Shown: positions 48,423-56,353 of the stretch, piece after piece | Layout: every line of letters begins with the position of its first letter | Position numbering within the stretch: the first letter of the stretch is position 1 | Source of the DNA: Nakamurella deserti | GTDB lineage: Bacteria > Actinomycetota > Actinomycetes > Mycobacteriales > Nakamurellaceae | Length of the DNA stretch: 64,000 nucleotides | Assembly (NCBI RefSeq): GCF_003260015.1 | Contig: NZ_QCXS01000002.1 | Location: forward strand, 2,046,001 to 2,110,000 | Direction: 5' to 3' | Notes under the pieces: generated by a model | Told to the model about the DNA's origin: nothing | Seen by the model: only the letters and a program-made list of their open reading frames with translations | Database searches by the model: none | Program-made: the position numbers and the translations under genes

Positions 48423-49493
48423 TCAGTTGATCACCGCGGCGGTGGCCAGGAACGCGACGTAGATGCCGCCGGCGATGAGCAGCGTGCCCGAGGTGAGCCT
48501 GCGCAGCCGGCCGAGAGTGACCAGCACGACGATGGACAACAGGGTGACGGCTCCGGCGATGATCAGCGTGGTGTCGAACAGCCACGGGGTGAAACCGATG
48601 CCCAGCGCCGAGGGGATGGTCGCCTGGATCATCATCGAGCCGCTGACGTTGCCGATGGCCAGCTCGGTCTTGCCCTGCCGGACCCAGATCACCGCGTTGA
48701 GCACCTCGGGGAGCTCGGTCGCCACCGGGGCCAGCAGCAGCGCGACGACGGCCGGAGCCAGGCCGAGCGCGGGTCCGATCCGCTCCAGCTGGCCGACGAA
48801 CACCTCGGACGCGACGAAGATGACGGCCAGCGTGCCGAGGGTCTGGACGGCGATCGCCCAAGTCGCGGGCCTGCCGGCGCGGGGTTGCAGCTTCAGCGGC
48901 TCGAGGTCGTCGTCGGAGTGACCGCCGTCGGCGCCGGCGCTGCGCAGCTCGCGGACGGCGTAGACCACGTACGCGGCGAGGAAGCCGATGGCCAGCCACG
49001 GCTTCCAGTTGAACGCGATCAGACCGAGGCCGAGCTTGGCCAGGAAGATGACCAGGAACCAGCGCTGGTCGGAGATGAGGTCGGTGCGGTTGGGCAGCCG
49101 CGTGGCCAGCGACTTGGTGGTGACGGCGAGGACGACGCCGATGGTGGCGTAGGCGATGGTCGACAGCGCCAACGGGCCGCCCATCGCGGCCCCGACGCCG
49201 ATCTCCTTGCGCTCGGGCGAGTCGCCGAACACGACGGCGACGAAGGTGACGACACTCTCCGGCAGTGCGGTACCGATGGCGGCGAGCACGGTGCCGACCG
49301 CGACGGTGCCCACGTTGAGCCGGGCACCCAGCCACTCGACCGCGTTGACGAACCATTCGCACGCCAGGTAGATCGCCACCGCCGAGGCGAGCAGCAGCAG
49401 GACAGTGAGGAACAACGGAACTCCGAGCGGTGGGTCGAACGCCCGGATCACGTCACGGGCAGCGGAAAGCCCACCCACGCTGGCCGGCCGCAT
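48423..49493 (-). CDS. Sodium/calcium exchanger family membrane protein
   Basis: A 356-residue antiporter with about 10-11 helices and two inverted alpha-repeats: GTALPESVVTF near 74-84 and ATELPEVLNAV near 259-269, the acidic sites that bind cations. A charged cytoplasmic loop (GADGGHSDDDLEP) separates the halves. ATG at 49493. It exchanges Ca2+ (or another cation) for Na+ or H+ by family. The 3' end is 68 nt upstream of the pcrA start. Confidence 0.88.
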   Translation of the reverse strand: MRPASVGGLSAARDVIRAFDPPLGVPLFLTVLLLLASAVAIYLACEWFVNAVEWLGARLNVGTVAVGTVLAAIGTALPESVVTFVAVVFGDSPERKEIGVGAAMGGPLALSTIAYATIGVVLAVTTKSLATRLPNRTDLISDQRWFLVIFLAKLGLGLIAFNWKPWLAIGFLAAYVVYAVRELRSAGADGGHSDDDLEPLKLQPRAGRPATWAIAVQTLGTLAVIFVASEVFVGQLERIGPALGLAPAVVALLLAPVATELPEVLNAVIWVRQGKTELAIGNVSGSMMIQATIPSALGIGFTPWLFDTTLIIAGAVTLLSIVVLVTLGRLRRLTSGTLLIAGGIYVAFLATAAVIN

Positions 49494-50035
49494 CCGACGC
49501 TAACCGCAGGATCGCCGTTTCTGAATCGATTCGGCCCCCCGAATCCGACGTGGAAGGCCCCCCGAACGACACCCCGCCCCGGTGCCGGTCCCCCTCCGCG
49601 CCTCCCACCCCGCACACGCCGAACGACACCGCCGCTCTGAACGACACCGCCCGCCCCGGACGGCTCCCTACGCCCCCACGGTCCCGATCCGGAGCACCGC
49701 CGTCCGCTCCCTCCCCAGCCGACGAGCGCGACACATCCCCCGAGCGGCCCGGACGGCCACCGAACGGTGCTGCTTCCCTCCGTCGCCGCGAGATGGCTGT
49801 TCACGTCACTCGGCAACCACCCGGTTTCGCACCGCCCCGAACGACACCGCCCGCCCCGGACGGCTCCCCCACGCCCCGCGGTCCCGATCCGGAGCACCGC
49901 CGTCCGCTCCCTCGCAAGGCGACGACCGCGGCACATCCCCGAGAGGCCCGGACGGCCACCGAACGGTGCTGCTTCTCTTTGTCGCCGCGAGGTGGCCGTC
50001 CAGGCCACTCGGGGACCACCGACTTCCGCAACCGA
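49494..50035. repeat. Non-coding region with a ~200-bp imperfect tandem duplication
   Basis: Copy A is about 49636-49835 and copy B about 49836-50034. They align over their full length with few indels; the long shared blocks start at 49641/49841, 49681/49880 and 49761/49960. Each begins GAACGACACCGCCCGCC; further isolated GAACGACAC motifs occur at about 49563 and 49621. Reading frames in the two copies differ, so no protein is encoded. Copy B abuts the end of the DUF2461 gene. No transposase or attachment site is seen. Confidence 0.85.
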
Positions 50036-50656
50036 CTACACCGCGTGCACCGCCAACCACTCCACGACCGGCCCCACCTTCCGCAACCGCGCCCCAATCT
50101 CGTCCACCGCATCCGGTGTGCACAGCCAGTCCGGCGCCCCGAGATCGGCGCCGGCCGTCATGGACCGGTACTTCAACAGCTCCGCCCGCGGATGGTCCTT
50201 CGCGAACCCCGAGGGCACCCGCGTCATCAGGTCGCCGTTCACGTCGAATCCGGCGCGCCGGACCGTGGCGACGGCCTTCTCCAGCGCCGGACCGTGACGC
50301 TCGTCGTCGACGGCGCGCCGGAACCCGGCCAACTGCTCTGGGCTCAGTTGCCACCGGCCGCCGCCCAGGAGCAGGCCGGCCGCGGAGATCTGCAGGTAGC
50401 GGTCGGTCTCGCCGAACCAGGCCCCCTGGTGGGTCTTGTAGGGCGTCTTGTCCTTGGCGAACCGCACGTCCCGGTAGGGCCGGAACAGCTTGGCCGGGCC
50501 GAACTCCGGTTCCAGCGCGGCGGTCAGCGCCAGCATCGGCGCCTTGACCGACTCGTCGTACACGGCCTTGTGGGCGGTCCAGAACGCCTTGGAGTTGTCG
50601 GCCTCGAGCTCCTCGTAGAAGTCGAGGGCGGCGAACGGAATACCGGCGGTGCTCAA
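50036..50656 (-). CDS. DUF2461 family protein (TIGR02453)
   Basis: A 206-residue protein. The family opening is FYEELEADNSKAFWTAHK and the core RPYRDVRFAKDKTPYKTHQGAW is nearly invariant in DUF2461. No biochemical function is established. The start is a TTG at 50656, overlapping the DUF402 stop (TTGA) with GGGAGA just upstream. It forms a two-gene unit with DUF402. Confidence 0.86.
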   Translation of the reverse strand: MSTAGIPFAALDFYEELEADNSKAFWTAHKAVYDESVKAPMLALTAALEPEFGPAKLFRPYRDVRFAKDKTPYKTHQGAWFGETDRYLQISAAGLLLGGGRWQLSPEQLAGFRRAVDDERHGPALEKAVATVRRAGFDVNGDLMTRVPSGFAKDHPRAELLKYRSMTAGADLGAPDWLCTPDAVDEIGARLRKVGPVVEWLAVHAV

Positions 50657-51357
50657 GGGATCTCCCGGTCTCGGGGTGGGCGCAGGACGGTGGCCCGGCG
50701 CAGCGCGGCCGGACCCGGAGCCGCCGCCCCGTCGTGGACCGACCAGCGGTCCCAGTCGGCGGTGAACGGGAACGCTCCCGGTCCGGCGGCGGCCAGCGCC
50801 TGCCGGCCGGCGTCACGGACGCGGGCGGCGTGCTCCGCCGTCACGGTACCCACCGCTTCGCACCAGGCGAGCTCGTCCGCGTCCTTCCAGTGGGGCCGAC
50901 CGTCGCCGTCCAGCACGAGGTCCAGGACCCAGTCGCGGGTGTCGAAGCCCAGGCGCGTCCGCCGCCAGGGCTCTTCGAGGTTGACGTAGCAACCAGGACG
51001 CCAGCCACCGGCGTCCCACCACCGCCACACCGACCACGGGTCGCCCCGGCGGTGCACCCGCAGCACCCCGGTGCCCGACCACGGCGACTCCCGGTGGCCG
51101 CCGTCCCAGCCGTCGGGGTACATGTTGCGGCCCTGCGGTCCGCCGCGGCGGCCGGTACGGGTGACGAGGGTGCTGCCGGCCGGCTGGTAGAGGGCCGCGT
51201 ACGACGCCTCGTCGGCGATGACCACCGACGGGATGGCCGCCCCGACGTGGTCGTCGAACACCGACCGCAGGACGACGGCCGACCCGGCCGGCCAGACCGG
51301 CGGGTGTTCGGTCGCCGACGCCGGATGCGAGCCGCCTGCGGGCCCGTTGAGGTGCAC
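50653..51357 (-). CDS. DUF402 domain protein
   Basis: A 234-residue protein. The DUF402 hallmarks are WWDAGGWRPGCYVNLEEPWRRT, GFDTRDWVLDLVLD and the W-K-DADELAW segment; structurally studied relatives are RNA or nucleoside-diphosphate phosphatases. GTG at 51357 with GGAAGGA about 11 nt upstream. The upstream frame is rejected as low-complexity. Divergent from the chorismate mutase leader. Confidence 0.85.
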   Translation of the reverse strand: MHLNGPAGGSHPASATEHPPVWPAGSAVVLRSVFDDHVGAAIPSVVIADEASYAALYQPAGSTLVTRTGRRGGPQGRNMYPDGWDGGHRESPWSGTGVLRVHRRGDPWSVWRWWDAGGWRPGCYVNLEEPWRRTRLGFDTRDWVLDLVLDGDGRPHWKDADELAWCEAVGTVTAEHAARVRDAGRQALAAAGPGAFPFTADWDRWSVHDGAAAPGPAALRRATVLRPPRDREIP

Positions 51358-51537
51358 CGTGGTCGCTTCCTTCCGGGTGGGCGTCAGTGTCGTGCCTCCG
51401 TGCGGGGGCCGCGACCGGCACAGCGGCGCCGGCGGCACCGGCCGGTGGACTCCTCCCGCGAAGCACCCGGACGTTCGGATCATCCCGCCGCGGAGGGCAG
51501 GTCGACCGCACCGCACCGGCCCGCCGAGGCTACGCCG

Positions 51538-51568
51538 CTGGACGACGCGCCTCCGGGTGTGCCATGCT
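51538..51568 (+). promoter_or_regulatory. Candidate extended -10 promoter for a leaderless leader peptide
   Basis: TGC-CATGCT (51560-51568) resembles an extended -10 element (TGN-TANNNT). A weak -35 CTGGAC is at 51538-51543 with a 19-bp spacer. Transcription would begin at about 51575, exactly at the A of the leader peptide ATG. This would explain why that ATG has no ribosome-binding site. Confidence 0.4.
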
Positions 51569-51574
51569 CCAGCC

Positions 51575-51631
51575 ATGTCAGCGCGCCAGTTTTACTACGG
51601 GTACCGGCCTCCGGTGCCCGTGAGCGGCTGA
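51575..51631 (+). CDS. Phe/Tyr-rich leader peptide of chorismate mutase
   Basis: An 18-residue frame, MSARQFYYGYRPPVPVSG. It holds one Phe and three Tyr within five codons (51590-51604). The peptide is followed by a hairpin, a U-tailed terminator and then the chorismate mutase gene, whose pathway makes Phe and Tyr. This is the layout of ribosome-mediated attenuation. No ribosome-binding site precedes it, so leaderless translation is proposed. Support is from sequence logic only. Confidence 0.7.
   Translation: MSARQFYYGYRPPVPVSG
51599..51619 (+). promoter_or_regulatory. Leader hairpin 1:2 over the Tyr codons
   Basis: GGGTACCGG-cct-CCGGTGCCC forms a 9-bp stem (one G-U pair) with a 3-nt loop. 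It includes the last Tyr codon of the leader peptide and starts immediately after the Tyr-Tyr pair, where a stalled ribosome would block it. Confidence 0.6.
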
Positions 51632-51647
51632 TCCAGCTCCCACGACG

Positions 51648-51680
51648 CGCCCCGAGGTCCACCGGACCCGGGGCGTTTTT
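51648..51680 (+). terminator. Attenuator terminator before chorismate mutase
   Basis: CGCCCCG (51648-51654) pairs with CGGGGCG (51669-51675) and GGTCC (51656-51660) with GGACC (51664-51668); A51655 bulges and the loop is ACC. Five T residues (51676-51680) follow. This is the best Rho-independent terminator in the window, and it lies upstream of the gene, not after one. Confidence 0.85.
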
Positions 51681-51722
51681 CGTGCCTGGACCCGGCTGGG
51701 CCCGGGGCAGAATGAGGTTCCC

Positions 51723-52055
51723 ATGCTCAGCACCAGGGTCCGGAAGGCCGACATGACCGAAGACCGGATGCAGCTCCCCCACGTCGCCGTCCCGCAGTCC
51801 GAGGACGAGATCGCCGCGCTCCGGCTGGAGATCGACTCGATCGACGCCGAGCTCGTGCGTCTCATCAAGCAGCGCACCGCCATCTCCCACGCCATCGGCG
51901 CCGCCCGGATGAAGCTCGGCGGCCCCCGGGTGGTGCACAGCCGCGAGATGAAGATCCTGGACCGTTTCCGCGACCTGGGTCAGCCGGGCGTGGACCTCGC
52001 GTTGATGCTGCTGGACCTGGGCCGCGGCAAGCTCGGCCGGTCGCGCTCGTCCTGA
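51723..52055 (+). CDS. Chorismate mutase (AroQ, short actinobacterial type)
   Basis: A 110-residue all-helical enzyme turning chorismate into prephenate for Phe and Tyr. LRLEIDSIDAELVRLIKQRTAISHAIG, the RMKLGGPRVVHSREM segment (Arg, Glu) and the C-terminal LLDLGRGKLG match the AroQ-delta type exemplified by Rv0948c of M. tuberculosis, which is activated by complex formation with DAHP synthase. ATG 51723 has GAGG upstream; ATG 51753 with GGAAGG is an alternative start. An attenuator lies just upstream. Confidence 0.92.
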   Translation: MLSTRVRKADMTEDRMQLPHVAVPQSEDEIAALRLEIDSIDAELVRLIKQRTAISHAIGAARMKLGGPRVVHSREMKILDRFRDLGQPGVDLALMLLDLGRGKLGRSRSS

Positions 52056-52062
52056 CCGGTCG

Positions 52063-52722
52063 TCAGACCAGCCGGCGGTCGGTCGCCCAGCGCGAGAGCT
52101 CGTAGCGGTTGCTCATCTGCGTCTTGCGCAACACCGACGAGACGTGGGTCTCGACGGTCTTGATCGAGATGAACAGCTGCGACGCGATCTCCTTGTAGGC
52201 GTAGCCGCGGGCCAGCAGCCGCAGCACCTCGCGCTCGCGGGGCGACAGCATGTCCAGTTCCGGGTCCACCAGCGGTGCCGCCCCGGCACGGTCGGAGAAC
52301 GCGTCCAACACGAAGCCGGCCAGCCGCGGCGAGAACACCGCGTCACCGCCGGAGACCCGGACCACGGCGTCGGCGAGCTCCGTCGCCGAGATGGTCTTGG
52401 TGACGTAGCCGCGGGCCCCGGCGCGGATCACGTTGATGACGTCCTCGGCGGCATCGGACACCGACAGCGCCAGGAACACCGCCTCCGGGTAGCGCGCGTG
52501 CACCTGCTCCAGCACGGCGCGGCCACCGCCGTCGGGCATGTGCACGTCCAGCAGCACCACGTCGGGTCGCTCGGCGCTGATCCGCACGACGGCCTCGGCG
52601 ACGGTGCCGGCCTCCCCCACGACGGCGATGCGGTCGTCGGCCAGTCCGGCGAGTTCGGCCTTGACCCCGGCGCGGAACAGAGCGTGGTCGTCGACGAGGA
52701 AGACGGTGACGGGAGTGCTCAT
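52063..52722 (-). CDS. NarL/LuxR family response regulator
   Basis: A 219-residue regulator: receiver domain with acidic pocket Asp11-Asp12, phospho-acceptor Asp59 (VVLLDVHMPDGG) and Lys near 108, and a C-terminal LuxR helix-turn-helix (LSPREREVLRLLARGYAYKEIASQLFISIKTVETHV). ATG 52722 overlaps the kinase stop by 4 nt, so kinase and regulator are co-translated. It probably binds the inverted repeat at 54525-54569. The stimulus is likely envelope stress, from the PspC domains (inference). Confidence 0.93.
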   Translation of the reverse strand: MSTPVTVFLVDDHALFRAGVKAELAGLADDRIAVVGEAGTVAEAVVRISAERPDVVLLDVHMPDGGGRAVLEQVHARYPEAVFLALSVSDAAEDVINVIRAGARGYVTKTISATELADAVVRVSGGDAVFSPRLAGFVLDAFSDRAGAAPLVDPELDMLSPREREVLRLLARGYAYKEIASQLFISIKTVETHVSSVLRKTQMSNRYELSRWATDRRLV

Positions 52723-54491
52723 CGCGGGAGGACCTGCCTGGGTTCGGGGCCGGCGCCGGACGGCGCCACGGCGTCGGACGCTACCGGCTCGGCGGGGCGA
52801 ACCGGGATGGGCATCGACAGCTCGATCTCGGTGCCCTCACCACGGGTGGAGCGCACGGTGGCCCGGCCGTGGTGACGGTCCATCCGGCCCCGGATGCTCT
52901 CGGCCAGCCCGCGTCGGTCGGACCCGACCTGGTCAGGGTCGAAGCCGACGCCGCGGTCGCGGACGAAGACGGTGACCGCGTCGTCCTCGACCTCGGCGTA
53001 GAGGCTGATGTCGGGGTTGCCGGCGTGCTTGGCCGCGTTGACCATCGCCTCGCGGGTGGCGGCGACCAGCGCGTGCATGTCGGAGCCGACGCCGCCCATC
53101 GCGGTGTCGCCGACGACGACCGGCGTGACCTTGACGGCGTAGGTGTCCTCGACCTCGCCGGCGGCCGTCGCCAGCGCCGCGGCGACGGTGGCGTCGGACT
53201 CGGTCACCGCGGCGGCGCTGGACGTCGCGTAGCCGGCCGGGCCGTAGAGCCAGGCACGCAGCTCACGCTCCTGCGACCGGGAGAGACGCAACACCTCCCG
53301 CGGGTCGGCGGCCTGCCGCTGGATCAGCGCCAGGGTCTGCAGCACCGAGTCGTGCAGGTGCGCGGCGATCTCGGCGCGTTCCTGCTGGACGACGACCTCG
53401 CGGCGCTCCGCCCCGAGGTCACGTACCAGCCGGATCCACCACGGGATCGCGATGATGGCGACCCCGACGAGGGTCAGGACCACCGCGACGAGCGCGCCGC
53501 CGGTCGCGCCGACGTCGAACTGACCGAGCGCGAAGACGGCGAGGCCGCCGACGACCAGGGTGATGCCACCGACGAGTCGCCAGAGTCCGCTGCGGGTCTC
53601 CCCCACCACGCCCGCGGCCGAGCGGCGCCACCGCTGGCGCTGCGCGTCGTCGGCCTCCCGCCAGATGAACGCGGCGCCGACCGACGCCAGACCCAGCGGG
53701 CCGACGATCCAGCCGACGCTCTGGCCCAGCCCCAACGCGGTGCCCAGGACGGCCAGGGCCGCCCCGACCGCGGCGATGCCGATGGCCTGCCGGCGTTCGG
53801 TGGCGCTCGGACGGTGCGGCTCGGCGCCCCGGCTCTGCGGCACGAAGATCCACAGCAGCGCGTAGGCGAGAACGCCGACGCCGGACAGCAGTGCGAGCAT
53901 CGCGAACGTCAGCCGCACCCACAGCACCTTGACCCGCAGGTGATCGGCGATGCCGACCGCGACGCCGCCGATGATGCGTCCCCCGGCGGGACGCACGAGC
54001 TTCGCGATGGGGTCGCCGTGACGGTCGGTGCCGACGACCCGGAACGGGTTCTCCACCGGCACGGCCGGCGACGCCGCGACGGTGCCCGGCGTCAGCAGGT
54101 CGTCGACAGCGTCCCGGACGGACCGAGCCGGGGGCGCCGGGTGGGTGGCCATGGCGGTGGCCGTGCCCGGGGACGCGGACGGGGCGGTGGTGTGCGGGGC
54201 GTGCGTGCCGGGCGTGACCGCGACCCCGCCGGCGGGCGGCGTCCACGGAGCGCCGGACGGCGCCGCGGGCGACGGACCCCACGGGCCCGGACCGGCCGGG
54301 GCCCACGGACCGGGAGCGGCCGGTGCGGTGGACGGCCACGGACCGGGGGCCGTCGACGGCGCAGCCGGGTGCGACCCACCCGCTGCCGCCGGGGAGGGCG
54401 GCGCAGCCGGGTGCGACCCACCCGCTGCCGCCGGGGAGACCGGAGCAGCCGGGTGCGCCGGCCGGGCAGGCTCGCGCCGAGGATCGCTCAC
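52719..54491 (-). CDS. Sensor histidine kinase with N-terminal PspC domain (HisKA_3 type)
   Basis: A 590-residue membrane kinase. Pro/Ala/Gly-rich repeats fill residues 1-100, then a PspC domain (about 165-225; GGRIIGGVAVGIADHLRVKV...YALLWIFVPQ), further helices, the HisKA_3 phosphoacceptor (AHLHDSVLQT, His380) and an ATPase domain (Asn VNAAKHAG; DRGVGFDPD; GLAESIRGRM). Starts at GTG 54491. It is divergent from the PspC/LiaF-like gene across 112 bp; both proteins share the PspC module. Confidence 0.92.
   Translation of the reverse strand: MSDPRREPARPAHPAAPVSPAAAGGSHPAAPPSPAAAGGSHPAAPSTAPGPWPSTAPAAPGPWAPAGPGPWGPSPAAPSGAPWTPPAGGVAVTPGTHAPHTTAPSASPGTATAMATHPAPPARSVRDAVDDLLTPGTVAASPAVPVENPFRVVGTDRHGDPIAKLVRPAGGRIIGGVAVGIADHLRVKVLWVRLTFAMLALLSGVGVLAYALLWIFVPQSRGAEPHRPSATERRQAIGIAAVGAALAVLGTALGLGQSVGWIVGPLGLASVGAAFIWREADDAQRQRWRRSAAGVVGETRSGLWRLVGGITLVVGGLAVFALGQFDVGATGGALVAVVLTLVGVAIIAIPWWIRLVRDLGAERREVVVQQERAEIAAHLHDSVLQTLALIQRQAADPREVLRLSRSQERELRAWLYGPAGYATSSAAAVTESDATVAAALATAAGEVEDTYAVKVTPVVVGDTAMGGVGSDMHALVAATREAMVNAAKHAGNPDISLYAEVEDDAVTVFVRDRGVGFDPDQVGSDRRGLAESIRGRMDRHHGRATVRSTRGEGTEIELSMPIPVRPAEPVASDAVAPSGAGPEPRQVLPR
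54358..54455. repeat. 42-bp tandem repeat in the kinase N-terminus
   Basis: A 39-bp block is identical at 54358-54396 and 54400-54438 (period 42 bp), with a partial third copy beginning near 54442. It encodes the repeated Ala/Pro/Gly-Gly-Ser-His segments before the PspC domain. In-frame, probably linker expansion. Confidence 0.85.
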
Positions 54492-54524
54492 CCTGCCATG
54501 GTGGCAGCCCACGGGGCCCCGGGG

Positions 54525-54569
54525 CATCGGGGAGCACCCTGGTCCGGGAAATCAGGGTGGTCCCCGATG
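54525..54569. promoter_or_regulatory. 17-bp inverted repeat between divergent PspC genes, likely operator
   Basis: CATCGGGGAGCACCCTG (54525-54541) and CAGGGTGGTCCCCGATG (54553-54569) are inverted with one mismatch in 17 bp and an 11-bp spacer. It is centred at 54547, midway between the two starts (54491 and 54604). Position and symmetry suit a dimeric response regulator controlling both genes. Confidence 0.6.
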
Positions 54570-54603
54570 GTGCCAGGACAGCTCCGACGACGAGGCTCGT
54601 CCC

Positions 54604-56085
54604 ATGACAGAGACCGGGTTCCCACCCCACACCGAGCACCGCGACTGGTGGTCGCGGCGCCCCCGTCGCTCCCGCTCCGACTCCAAGGTCGCCGGTGTCG
54701 CGGGCGGACTGGCCCACTACCTGGGCGTCGACCCCATCCTGTTCCGGGTCGGCTTCGTGGCGCTGACCATCCTCGGCGGCGTCGGCATCCTCGCCTACAC
54801 GCTCCTCTGGCTGCTGCTGCCGGCGGAGGGCGACGAGGTCTCGGCCGGTGAAGCGCTGCTCGGCCGCGGCCGGTCGTCGGTGTCGCCGATCGTCGCCGCC
54901 GTCCTCGCGATCGCGGTCGTGATCAGCGTCTTCGCCACCTTCAACTGGGGCTTTCCGTTCTGGCCGGCGTTGATCATCGGGGCCGTCGCCTTCCACGTGG
55001 CCCGCAAGCAGCGCCGCGGACCGTTCCGTCCGGGCAGCGAGTGGGAGCGGCGGATCCGGGCCACCGCCGACGACGTCGCCGCCAACCGCTGGTCGAACGC
55101 CGCCACGGCCGGCCCCTCGTGGGGCGACCCCGGCACGGCCGGCGGCTCCCACGGCTGGGGCAACTGGGGCAACTGGGGCGGTGGTTGCGGCGGTTCCGGC
55201 CGTCGGCCCGCCGCCACATCGCCGGAGGCCGGCGACAGCCCCTTCGATACGCCCGCTTTCTGGGACGCGTCCCCCGGGGACGCTCCGACGACCACGCAGC
55301 CCCGGGTCGACCTCCGCAAGGAGGCACCCGGTCCGGACCCACGGTCCACGGCCGCCGGCGCGCCCGAGGTCCGGGACACCCCGCCCGCCTGGGATCCGCT
55401 GGGTGCCGCCCCGTTCGCCTGGGACCTCCCGGAGATCGACCTGGCACCGCCGTCCGACGTCGCGACCCGCACCCGCACCGCGTCGCCGGTGATCGCCCGG
55501 GTGACCGGCGGTCTCGCGCTGCTCGTCGTCGCCGTGCAGGTGCTCGGCATCCTGGCCGGCCTGTGGTCGCCGGCCTGGGCGATGGTGGCCGCGAGCGCGC
55601 TGACCGTCGTCGCCCTGGGTGTGCTGGCCCAGGCCCTCCGCGGTCGCACGCTCACCCTCATCGGGCAGGGCGTGTTCCTGTCCTTCGTCACGCTGGCGCT
55701 GACCGTCGCGGGTTTCACCGGCACCCCGACCTTCGGCGACCGCAACTGGGCACCGACGTCGGTCGCCGACGTGCAGAGCACCTACGAGCTGAGTGCGGGC
55801 AACGCCACCCTCGATCTCACCGGGATGGCCCTGCCGGCGGGCGACAGCCTGGTCACCGCCGTCGACGTCGGCGCCGGCGACGTCCGGGTGTTCCTGCCGG
55901 ACGACGTCGACTACGCCGTGACGTGCTCGAGCAACGCCGGCCGGATCGACTGCCTCGGCCGGGTCGCCGACGGCCTGCACAACGAAGTCGGCCCGATGGT
56001 GGCGGACCTGCCGGGCAGGACCGCCAAGGTCACGCTCGACGTGCACGTCGGTGCCGGCAACGTCACGGTGGAGGTGGCCCGATGA
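54604..56085 (+). CDS. PspC-domain membrane protein with LiaF-like C-terminal domain
   Basis: A 493-residue protein: PspC domain (about 26-78: KVAGVAGGLAHYLGVDPILFRVGFVAL), several helices to about residue 130, a Gly/Trp/Asn-rich (HGWGNWGNWGGG) then Pro-rich linker, two to three more helices (about 297-380), and a C-terminal beta-helix-like domain (GNATLDLTGM, VDVGAGDVRVFLPDDV) resembling LiaF/DUF2154 domains. ATG 54604 behind GACGAGG. Likely an envelope-stress partner of the divergent two-component system. Confidence 0.82.
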   Translation: MTETGFPPHTEHRDWWSRRPRRSRSDSKVAGVAGGLAHYLGVDPILFRVGFVALTILGGVGILAYTLLWLLLPAEGDEVSAGEALLGRGRSSVSPIVAAVLAIAVVISVFATFNWGFPFWPALIIGAVAFHVARKQRRGPFRPGSEWERRIRATADDVAANRWSNAATAGPSWGDPGTAGGSHGWGNWGNWGGGCGGSGRRPAATSPEAGDSPFDTPAFWDASPGDAPTTTQPRVDLRKEAPGPDPRSTAAGAPEVRDTPPAWDPLGAAPFAWDLPEIDLAPPSDVATRTRTASPVIARVTGGLALLVVAVQVLGILAGLWSPAWAMVAASALTVVALGVLAQALRGRTLTLIGQGVFLSFVTLALTVAGFTGTPTFGDRNWAPTSVADVQSTYELSAGNATLDLTGMALPAGDSLVTAVDVGAGDVRVFLPDDVDYAVTCSSNAGRIDCLGRVADGLHNEVGPMVADLPGRTAKVTLDVHVGAGNVTVEVAR

Positions 56086-56294
56086 GCGGCCCCACTCCTC
56101 GCGGCCGGGTGAGCATCACCGGCATCGTGATGGCCCTGGTGTTCCTCGCCGTCGCCACGGTCGGCTTCACCGGTAACCCGTTCTGGCTGCTCGACGAGGG
56201 CACCAAGTGGGTGGTGGCCGGCCTGCTGGCCCTCGTCGGACTGGGCCTGGTGGCCAGCACGGTGCCCGGGATCCGGCGCCGCAGCAAGAACTGA
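56082..56294 (+). CDS. Small two-helix membrane protein, 70 residues
   Basis: Two hydrophobic helices (about 10-32, 43-62) with a basic tail RRRSKN. ATG 56082 overlaps the PspC/LiaF-like stop (ATGA), so it is the second gene of that operon. Function unknown; probably an accessory component of the same stress response. Confidence 0.75.
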   Translation: MSGPTPRGRVSITGIVMALVFLAVATVGFTGNPFWLLDEGTKWVVAGLLALVGLGLVASTVPGIRRRSKN

Positions 56295-56304
56295 CCACGA
56301 CGTG

Positions 56305-56342
56305 ACGAAGGCCCGGCGACCACATGGTCGCCGGGCCTTCGT
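56305..56342. terminator. Bidirectional terminator hairpin
   Basis: A perfect 18-bp stem (56305-56322 with 56325-56342) and a 2-nt nominal loop lie between two convergent genes, 10 nt after the small membrane-protein stop and 11 nt before the guaA stop. No long U-tract is seen on either side, but stem strength and placement support termination from both directions. Confidence 0.7.
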
Positions 56343-56353
56343 CGTGCGTCAGG

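Noticed and set aside
45436-48462. A 1008-residue plus-strand frame across the helicase
   Set aside because: Antisense of pcrA with reversed-complement amino-acid bias; no motif and no start signal.
49448-50008. A 186-residue minus-strand frame over the tandem repeat
   Set aside because: The two repeat copies are read in different frames, so the similarity is at DNA level only and no protein is conserved.
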